38,707 bases of DNA, taken from contig CALFPA010000023.1 of NCBI GenBank assembly GCA_937919825.1, positions 1 through 38,707 of the forward strand, read 5' to 3'. The notes under the pieces are model-generated. The model had not been told where the DNA came from and did no database searches. It saw only the letters and a list, made by a program, of their open reading frames with translations. Position 1 is the stretch's first letter; the number at the start of each line of letters is the position of its first letter. The position numbers and the translations under genes are program-made. The DNA is from an uncultured Spartobacteria bacterium. Lineage in GTDB: Bacteria > Verrucomicrobiota > Verrucomicrobiia > Chthoniobacterales > Terrimicrobiaceae. This document shows, piece by piece, positions 32,665 through 38,707 of this stretch.

Positions 32665-33885
32665 CTATTTTCCCTCGGCCAAACCAAAGGCCGCGTGGGC
32701 TAGTTTGGCGGCTTGGTCGATTTGGGACTCGTCGAGGATGACGGCGATTTTGATTTCGGAGGTGGAGATCATTTGGATGTTCACGCCGCCATTGCCTAGG
32801 CATTCGAAAAGAGTGGCAGCGACGCCGGAGTGGGAGCGCATGCCGATTCCGACCACGCTGAGCTTGGCAATGCCGCCTTTTTTGAGGACCTCGCCGGCTT
32901 CGACTTCCTTGGAGATGCGATCGATGACGGGACCGACTTTTTCCAGTTCGTCACTGGACATCGTGAAGGAGATATCCGTCGTGCCGCTGACGGAGACATT
33001 CTGAACGATCACATCGATGATGACATTGGCCTTGGCCAGCGCGGTGAAGATGCGAGAGGCGGTGCCGGGTTTGTCAGGCACATGAGTGATGGTGACCTTG
33101 GCTTGCTTGCGCTCCAGGCTGATTCCGCGCACGACGACATTTTCGAGTCCGATGGATTCTTCTTTCACGATGGTTCCCCTGTTGTTGTTGAAACTGCTGC
33201 GCACCTCAAAAGGCACTTTGAATTTTTTGGCGAATTCGACCGATCGGCTTTGCATGACCTTCGACCCGCTGCTGGCCATTTCCAAAAGCTCGTCATAGGC
33301 GATGACATCGATCTTCCGGGCGTCCGGCACCACTCGCGGGTCGCAGGTGTAAACACCATCGACATCGGTATAAATCTCGCACATGTCGGCCTTGAGCGCC
33401 GAGGCAATGGCGATGGCGGTGAGGTCCGAGCCGCCGCGGCCGAGCGTGGTGATCTGGCCTTCGTCGGTCTGGCCCTGGAATCCCGCGACGATGCAGACAT
33501 TTCCCTCATCGAGAAATTTGCGGATCTGGCGCGGGGCGATGTTCGAGATTTTGGCCTTGGTGTGGACTCCGCTTGTGATGATGCCGGCTTGCGCGCCGGT
33601 GAGCGAAACCGCCTTGCCGCCCATGGAATTGATCGCCATCGCGGTGAGGGCGATGGTCGTTTGCTCGCCGGTGGAAAGGAGGACATCCATCTCGCGATCC
33701 GTGGGTGCGGAGGAGACTTCCTTGGCGAGTTTGATGAGTCCGTCGGTGACGCCAGACATTGCTGAAACGACGACGACGACTGAATTTCCCTCGCGCTGGG
33801 TGGCGAGGACTCGGCGGGCGACATTTTGGATTCGTTCGGGATTGCCGACCGAGGTTCCTCCGTATTTCTGAACGAGCAGGGCCAT
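32665..33885 (-). CDS. lysC: Aspartate kinase
   Basis: Phosphorylates aspartate, the entry step for threonine, methionine and lysine. The 406-residue protein has the amino-acid-kinase domain starting LVQKYGGTSVGNPERIQ, the GFQGQT and TLGRGGSDLTA loops and TDVDGVYTCDPR, followed by two ACT domains (from about 265 to the end) that normally bind lysine or threonine. Length is that of the alpha-subunit of Gram-positive-type and many other single-gene aspartokinases. It is last in hom-thrC-lysC, 7 bp after thrC. Bases 32684-32879 are almost identical to the remnant at 31081-31276. Confidence 0.97.
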   Translation of the reverse strand: MALLVQKYGGTSVGNPERIQNVARRVLATQREGNSVVVVVSAMSGVTDGLIKLAKEVSSAPTDREMDVLLSTGEQTTIALTAMAINSMGGKAVSLTGAQAGIITSGVHTKAKISNIAPRQIRKFLDEGNVCIVAGFQGQTDEGQITTLGRGGSDLTAIAIASALKADMCEIYTDVDGVYTCDPRVVPDARKIDVIAYDELLEMASSGSKVMQSRSVEFAKKFKVPFEVRSSFNNNRGTIVKEESIGLENVVVRGISLERKQAKVTITHVPDKPGTASRIFTALAKANVIIDVIVQNVSVSGTTDISFTMSSDELEKVGPVIDRISKEVEAGEVLKKGGIAKLSVVGIGMRSHSGVAATLFECLGNGGVNIQMISTSEIKIAVILDESQIDQAAKLAHAAFGLAEGK

Positions 33886-33892
33886 GAAAAAA

Positions 33893-34987
33893 TCAGCGTT
33901 TGTCGAGGACGGCGCGGACGGCGTCCAGAGTGGCGTCGGCTTCGAGCGGGGCGAATCCGCCGTGTTTCACCGGAGCTTCGGTATCCTTCAGCCCGTGGCC
34001 GGTGACGGTCAGGACGACCTTCGCGCCGGGGCGGATGCCTGCGCCGAACGGGCAGGTCGCGCAGCGGGAATTCGAAAAACATTTCATTAACCCGGCCACA
34101 CTCGCGGCGCTGGCGGGCTCGACGAAGATGCCTTCATTGCCAGCGAGCCAAGCTTGGGCATTGAGGATTTCGGTGTCGGTGACGATGTCGATGCAGCCGC
34201 CGGATTCGGAAACGGCATTCTTCGCGCCGTCCCAACTGGCAGGATTTCCAATGCGAATGGCCGTCGCGATGGTGTCGGGGTTTTCGACCGGATGGCCGAG
34301 AAAAAGCGGAGCGGAGCCGGCGGCTTGGAAGCCAATCATTTTCGGCAAGCGGGTCGAGCGGCCGAGGCTTTGGAATTCGCGGTAGCCTTTCCAATACGCG
34401 GTGATGTTGCCGGCGTTTCCGACAGGGAGGATGTGGATGTCGGGAGCATCGCCCAAATCCTCGATGATCTCGAACGAAGCGGTCTTCTGGCCCTCGATGC
34501 GATAGGGATTGATCGAATTCACGATGCCGACGCCCTCGACTCCGCCGAACTCGCGGACGATGCGGAGGGCGTCATCAAAGTTTCCGCGAATCGCGACGAC
34601 CTTCGCGCCGTAGACATAGGCTTGGGCGAGCTTGCCGATGGCGATTTTTCCCGCAGGCAAAATCACAACGCACTGGATGTCGGCGCGCGTGGCGTAAGCG
34701 GCGGCGGCTGCCGAGGTATTGCCGGTCGAGGCGCAAATGACCGTGTGCGCGCCGTCCTCGACCGCTTTGGAAATGGCAACCGTCATGCCGCGATCTTTGA
34801 AGGACCCGGTGGGATTCAAACCCTCGTATTTCAAGTAAACCTCAGCGCCGGTTTTTTCGCTGAGTTTCGGCGAGTGGATGAGTGGCGTGGATCCCTCGCT
34901 AAGCGAAACAACAGGGGTCGAGTCGGTGAAGGGCAGGAATTCGCGGTAGCGGGCGATCACGCCCTTGTCGTTGAGCAACGGCTTCAT
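33893..34987 (-). CDS. thrC: Threonine synthase
   Basis: PLP enzyme that converts O-phosphohomoserine to threonine. The 364-residue protein has the PLP lysine Lys64 in NPTGSFKDRGM, the CASTGNTSAAAAAYA phosphate/PLP loop and the PVGNAGNITAYWKGY segment typical of the class II-type shorter threonine synthases. ATG 34987 overlaps the hom stop (ATGA), so translation is coupled; a longer frame to 35032 lies inside hom. Near the C-terminus there is a Cys-rich spot (CATCPFG) of unknown meaning. Confidence 0.96.
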   Translation of the reverse strand: MKPLLNDKGVIARYREFLPFTDSTPVVSLSEGSTPLIHSPKLSEKTGAEVYLKYEGLNPTGSFKDRGMTVAISKAVEDGAHTVICASTGNTSAAAAAYATRADIQCVVILPAGKIAIGKLAQAYVYGAKVVAIRGNFDDALRIVREFGGVEGVGIVNSINPYRIEGQKTASFEIIEDLGDAPDIHILPVGNAGNITAYWKGYREFQSLGRSTRLPKMIGFQAAGSAPLFLGHPVENPDTIATAIRIGNPASWDGAKNAVSESGGCIDIVTDTEILNAQAWLAGNEGIFVEPASAASVAGLMKCFSNSRCATCPFGAGIRPGAKVVLTVTGHGLKDTEAPVKHGGFAPLEADATLDAVRAVLDKR

Positions 34988-36282
34988 TGGAAAGTCTCCA
35001 TGTGGAGAAGGAGCGGCGTGCCTTTCACGCAAGGCAGCGAGGCGAGCGCGGCGGCGGTTTTTTTCATCGGGCCGAACGGCGCGTCGTGGAGCGTGAGGAT
35101 GAGCGGCACGGAGCCATCGACCAATCCCTCGGGCTGGATCACGGAAAGAATGCCAATGTCGGCCTTCGCAAGCGTGCCTGCGATTTGGGCCAGGACGCCA
35201 GGGCGATCCTCCACGCCGAGGCGGAGGTAGTATTTGGAAATGGTGTCATCGATCGGCTTCGAACGACCGTAAAGGCTGTGAGCCGTGAAACCCACCGACT
35301 GGCGCGGAGATTCCAAGAAGGCCGCGGCCTCGGCGAGATCACCAAGCACGGAACTGGATGTCGGGTCCTGACCCGCACCGCGCCCGTAGAAAAGCGCCTC
35401 GCCAACGATGTCGCCTTTCACAGCCACCGCGTTGAAGACGCCGTTGACCGAAGCGAGAACATGGGATTTCGGAATGAGCGTCGGAACGACGCGCACTTCG
35501 ATCGCACCGGATTCGTCGGCTTTGATCGAGGCGATGAGCTTGATGCGGTAGCCGAGTTCCTCGGCGAAACGGATGTCGGCGGCGGTGACTTTTTCAATGC
35601 CCTCGACGAGGACATCCTTCGGATCGATCCAAAAACCGTAAGCGAGCGAGGCGAGGATGATGGCCTTGTGGGCGGCGTCCCAGCCATTGATGTCCAGCGC
35701 GGGATCGGCTTCGGCGTAACCGAGCTTTTGAGCTTCGGCGAGGACGGGCGCGAAATCCAAACCCTCGCCGGTCATGCGCGAGAGGATGTAGTTGCTCGTG
35801 CCGTTCAGAATTCCGTGGATCGCCTCGAAGCGGTTTCCGACGAAAGCCTCGCGCACCGACTTGATGATCGGGATGCCTCCAGCGACGGCGGCCTCGTAAA
35901 GAACCGGCACACGCTTCGCGCGCGCCAGTTCGAAAATCTCGCGTCCATGCTCGGCGAGCAGGGCCTTGTTGCCGGTGACGACAATCTTCCCGGCGGCGAT
36001 GGCTTTTTTCACAAACGCCAGCGGCACCTCGATGCCACCCATCAACTCGACAACAATCTGGATCGAAGGATCGGCGAGGATTTCGTCGGGGTTCGTGGTG
36101 AAAAGCGAGGCCGGCGCTGCGACATCACGGGGCTTCGAGAGGTCGCGCACGGCGATTTTTTTGACCTCGAAGGTCGTGCCGATGCGTTGCTCGAGCAGGG
36201 CGCCGTTGCGCTGGAGGTTTTTGTAAACCCCCGCGCCCACTGTGCCGAAGCCTGCGAGTCCGATGCCGATTGGTTTGCTCAT
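34984..36282 (-). CDS. hom: Homoserine dehydrogenase
   Basis: Reduces aspartate semialdehyde to homoserine. The 432-residue protein begins with the NAD(P) Rossmann motif GLAGFGTVGAGV, has the family core NGTSNYILSRM and the catalytic region EADPALDINGWDAAHK, and ends with an ACT domain (GVLAQIAGTLAKADIGI) for threonine feedback. Together with thrC and lysC it forms an aspartate-to-threonine operon; the semialdehyde dehydrogenase and homoserine kinase genes are not in this window. Confidence 0.97.
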   Translation of the reverse strand: MSKPIGIGLAGFGTVGAGVYKNLQRNGALLEQRIGTTFEVKKIAVRDLSKPRDVAAPASLFTTNPDEILADPSIQIVVELMGGIEVPLAFVKKAIAAGKIVVTGNKALLAEHGREIFELARAKRVPVLYEAAVAGGIPIIKSVREAFVGNRFEAIHGILNGTSNYILSRMTGEGLDFAPVLAEAQKLGYAEADPALDINGWDAAHKAIILASLAYGFWIDPKDVLVEGIEKVTAADIRFAEELGYRIKLIASIKADESGAIEVRVVPTLIPKSHVLASVNGVFNAVAVKGDIVGEALFYGRGAGQDPTSSSVLGDLAEAAAFLESPRQSVGFTAHSLYGRSKPIDDTISKYYLRLGVEDRPGVLAQIAGTLAKADIGILSVIQPEGLVDGSVPLILTLHDAPFGPMKKTAAALASLPCVKGTPLLLHMETFQ

Positions 36283-36355
36283 TGGAAAGGGCGAGGACTA
36301 TCGGCGAGCGGCTGTTTTCCTGTAAAGACAGAACACGGGGCGGTCATCGAACCGA

Positions 36356-37105
36356 TCAGGGTTCGCTTGGTTCCGCCGAGGTCTCTGCGGATTCCTCGGT
36401 TGGAGCGGCGGGTTGGAGAGGCTGGATGTGGCAGTCGCCAACAAAGACACCGCCCTTTTCCACCACGAGGGATGGCGAGTGAACCGTGCCTTCCAGCCAA
36501 CCGCCCTTCAGCACGCGCACGATGCCACGGGACTTCACCGGAGCGCGCAGCTTGCCCTCGACGGCCATTTGGTCGGCCTCGATGGGGTGTGCGCTGTCGA
36601 TTTGGGCCTTGCGCTCGATGAGCACCGATCCGGCGGTGATGCGGCCCGGGCAGGGTTTTTGCATGGCGAGTCGGGCCTCGCCTTCGCAGTGGAGGTGGCC
36701 GTTGAAAATGCCCTCGATGCGGGCGGAGCTGCACACGATCCAGTCATTCCCGATGATGCCTTTTGGGCCGAGCTTCAGGTGGCCGCGGGTGTCCACGGCG
36801 CGCGAGATACTTTCGTTGATGGAAACATCGATCAACTCGATCGGGGCGTAGCAACCGGGGCAGATCGTGCTTTGGGCTTTTTGCGAAACCTCGTGGGTGC
36901 GGCCGCACTTCAAGCAATGCACCGGCTTGCCTTGACCGGTTTTTTTCCCGGCAAAGGAAGGCAGTGAGGTTTCACCACCAGAGGCGGTGACTTCGTAGTG
37001 GGCGCCGCAGGAACGGCAGTTTGTCGAGACGAGGTTTGGCGACTCGAGCTGCACAAAACCGCACTCCGGGCACCGAAACGGTGTCTTCGGCGGTGTGGGA
37101 GGCAT
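36356..37105 (-). CDS. Bactofilin-family protein with two N-terminal zinc ribbons
   Basis: A 249-residue protein. Two zinc-ribbon-like units with CPECG...CRSCG (about 12-34) and CLKCG...CPGCY (about 64-85) are followed by a bactofilin beta-helix domain (about 95-230, with repeated short beta strands such as GHLHCEGEARL and GRITAGSVLIERKAQI). The last 20 residues are acidic and Pro-rich. Bactofilins self-assemble into cytoskeletal filaments attached to the membrane. The addition of zinc ribbons is less usual. The gene follows the other bactofilin by 6 bp and shares its transcript. Confidence 0.88.
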   Translation of the reverse strand: MPPTPPKTPFRCPECGFVQLESPNLVSTNCRSCGAHYEVTASGGETSLPSFAGKKTGQGKPVHCLKCGRTHEVSQKAQSTICPGCYAPIELIDVSINESISRAVDTRGHLKLGPKGIIGNDWIVCSSARIEGIFNGHLHCEGEARLAMQKPCPGRITAGSVLIERKAQIDSAHPIEADQMAVEGKLRAPVKSRGIVRVLKGGWLEGTVHSPSLVVEKGGVFVGDCHIQPLQPAAPTEESAETSAEPSEP

Positions 37106-37111
37106 GGAGCC

Positions 37112-37525
37112 TTAGGCGGCGCTTTCGATGGAGGGCGAACTGGAACGGGATCCGAGGCTGCCGGTCTTGGCGGGTGTGACCTCCGAATGCCCGATGAAGG
37201 TAGCGCCTTCCTCGATGATGATGCGCATGGCCTTGAGGTCGCCGAGAAGTTCCGCGTTCGACTTGAGTTCGCAGCGCTCTTGGACGGTCACATTGCCATT
37301 CACGGTGCCGTGGATGGTGACGGACTTGGTGCGGACTTCGCCTTTGATGACGGCGTTTTTGCCGAGCGTGAGAACGCCTTCGGAGATGATCTCGCCGTCG
37401 AGTTTGCCATCGAAAATCATTTCGCTGTCGAACTTGAGCGTGCCGGTCAGCTCGACATCGCTGGTGAGGATGTTTTTGGAGGTGGAGGGTTCCGAAACCA
37501 AGGAGGTGATGTTGTTGAGGTTCAT
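37112..37525 (-). CDS. Bactofilin (polymer-forming cytoskeletal protein)
   Basis: A 137-residue bactofilin: short N-terminal tail, beta-helix core (about 18-115) starting NILTSDVELTGTLKFDSEM, with GKLDGEIISEGVLTLGKNA and VTIHGTVNGNVTVQERCEL, then a Ser-rich tail. Forms membrane-associated filaments that place cell-wall or appendage proteins. First gene of a two-gene bactofilin operon, divergent from the histidine kinase. Confidence 0.92.
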   Translation of the reverse strand: MNLNNITSLVSEPSTSKNILTSDVELTGTLKFDSEMIFDGKLDGEIISEGVLTLGKNAVIKGEVRTKSVTIHGTVNGNVTVQERCELKSNAELLGDLKAMRIIIEEGATFIGHSEVTPAKTGSLGSRSSSPSIESAA

Positions 37526-37658
37526 GTCGAGCGGGACGCTACACGCTTTGGATCGGACGGGTCAACAGCCTGCGGTTGGAAAAAACACATCGCCCACCCG
37601 GGGGTCTTTGCGGTTGACCCGACAGGCGCGAGTTCTTACCTTGCGGCTACTTTTCCTC

Positions 37659-38707
37659 ATGGCCAAACCAGCCGTTTTCGCTTCCCCCCTCACTTCACCG
37701 TTCTCGACAGCTCAGCCTTCCGCGATGATCAGTGCTTCATCCCTTCACGAAACTTGGGACCTGCTCCCGGTGATTATCTGGAAACTCTCGGCCAATGGAT
37801 TCGTCTTGGCCGCCAACCGCGCCAGCGGGGAGCTTTTGGGTTATGATCCCGCCGAGTTTCTAAACCGCCCGGCGGATGATTTTCTCGTTAATTCGATCGA
37901 TTTCAAATTCCTCAAAAATCGCATCGAGATGATCGGGAGGGTGGCAAACCAAGAGGCTTGTCTGCTTTGCAAAGATGGATCGACCCGCCATGTCGTGATC
38001 GATGCGGGAGCCGAGACCTCCGGTGGATCACTTGGCGAAATTTACTGTGCCATCAGCGACCGCTCTCAACGCAAAAGGACCGAGGCCCACGCACGCGAAC
38101 AGACCGAGCTTTTGCTTCGGAACGAAGAGGCGATCATCATCCAAAACCTCGAGGGACAGGTGATCTATTGGAGCATGGGTGCCGAGAGACTCTATGGACT
38201 GCCCGCTTTCGAAGCGATCGGCCGGCCACTTCCTCGTGAACTGGGCGGTGATCCCCAAATCCTCACCGAAGCCAGACGCTGCGCTCTGAGCACCGGGGAG
38301 TGGCGCGGAGAGTTGAAAAATTCCACGGCGACCGGCACGCAGTTTGTCGTGGAAAGCCGCTGGGCTCTTCTCCGCGACCAATCCGGAAACCCGCAATCGA
38401 TTCTTATCATCAATGAGGACGCCGCCGAGTCCCGCCTCCTCGAGGAAGAACGACTCCGCGCGCAACGCCAAGAGTGTATCGGCAATCTGGCCGGCGGCAT
38501 CGCCCATGACTTGAACAACATTCTTCAACCCATCTCGATCGCGATCGATATGTTCCGGGGGCGCTTGGCAGACAATGAAAGCCAGGAGGTTTTGGGAATG
38601 CTGGACTCGAATGTGCGTCGCGCCACGGAACTCGTCCGGCAGATTCTGACCTTTACCAGCGGCGTGGGTCCAGAGCGGCAGACCGTGGAGATAAATTCCC
38701 TTTTTGG
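37659..38707 (+). CDS. PAS-PAS sensor histidine kinase, partial (runs off the window)
   Basis: The frame from ATG 37659 stays open to the last base of the window, about 349 residues. Two PAS domains are visible: one around 30-130 (LPVIIWKLSANGFVLAANRA, GYDPAEFL) and one around 155-265 (EEAIIIQNLEGQVIYWSMGAE). A HisKA-type H box follows, GNLAGGIAHDLNNILQPISI, with the phosphorylated His in AHDLNN. The catalytic ATPase domain would lie beyond the end. There is no membrane segment in the part seen, so it is a cytoplasmic sensor. Whether a receiver domain is fused cannot be seen. It is divergent from the bactofilin pair. Confidence 0.9.
   Translation, partial: MAKPAVFASPLTSPFSTAQPSAMISASSLHETWDLLPVIIWKLSANGFVLAANRASGELLGYDPAEFLNRPADDFLVNSIDFKFLKNRIEMIGRVANQEACLLCKDGSTRHVVIDAGAETSGGSLGEIYCAISDRSQRKRTEAHAREQTELLLRNEEAIIIQNLEGQVIYWSMGAERLYGLPAFEAIGRPLPRELGGDPQILTEARRCALSTGEWRGELKNSTATGTQFVVESRWALLRDQSGNPQSILIINEDAAESRLLEEERLRAQRQECIGNLAGGIAHDLNNILQPISIAIDMFRGRLADNESQEVLGMLDSNVRRATELVRQILTFTSGVGPERQTVEINSLF

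Overview
The window is a 38.7 kb piece of a bacterial chromosome with a Gram-negative envelope: ADP-heptose synthesis, RlpA-type lipoprotein, bactofilins. Much of it is GC-rich, with densely packed and often overlapping genes and few strong Shine-Dalgarno sites. The mix of paired bactofilins, several formylglycine-generating-enzyme-like (FGE/SUMF1) proteins, cadherin/Ig-like repeat proteins, a GHL10 protein and a GH31 enzyme points to the PVC group, most likely Verrucomicrobiota. That placement is an inference from gene content; there is no rRNA gene here to confirm it.

Layout. (1) 1-3150: an AT-richer accessory segment lying against the 3' end of a tRNA-Phe gene. It holds a small membrane protein, an AAA+ ATPase and a ClpP-fold-like protein without a recognisable catalytic serine. 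Two copies of a 192-bp direct repeat, each carrying a perfect terminator-like hairpin, bracket the ATPase/ClpP-like pair. (2) 3156-9043: tRNA-Phe, a flavoprotein, the minus-strand group serA-recO-rlpA, a site-2-type membrane protease, and a MazE/MazF toxin-antitoxin pair whose promoter overlaps a palindrome at the start codon. (3) 9044-12355: a minus-strand group of overlapping genes: a ClpX-like unfoldase lacking the zinc domain but with a duplicated C-terminal subdomain, a membrane protein with a degenerate nucleotide-cyclase domain, and a heptose-1-phosphate adenylyltransferase. (4) 12482-21497: plus-strand genes for an ABC exporter, dGTPase, a glycosyltransferase with a basic tail, a YraQ-type permease and its TIGR03943 partner, a GHL10 glycosidase-like protein and a CorC/CNNM-type protein. 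(5) 21494-23434: an SDR epimerase and rpsU on the minus strand, divergent from rph. (6) 23498-32579: a 1611-residue exported protein (two choice-of-anchor-like domains, FGE domain, nine Ig-like repeats, Pro/Thr linker, second FGE domain), a zincin, a GH31 glycosidase, then a rearranged patch with a remnant of a second aspartokinase, an FGE remnant and a frameshifted FGE gene. (7) 32665-36282: hom-thrC-lysC on the minus strand, the aspartate-to-threonine pathway. (8) 36356-38707: two bactofilins (one with zinc ribbons) and, divergently, a PAS-PAS histidine kinase that runs off the window.

The most notable observations are the repeat-bracketed AAA+/pseudo-ClpP pair, the ClpX-like protein with a doubled C-terminal subdomain coupled to a pseudo-cyclase, the double-FGE repeat protein, and the recombination scar at 31.0-32.7 kb. 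In that scar a 196-bp tract nearly identical to the end of lysC sits inside otherwise diverged paralogous sequence, which is the pattern expected of gene conversion.
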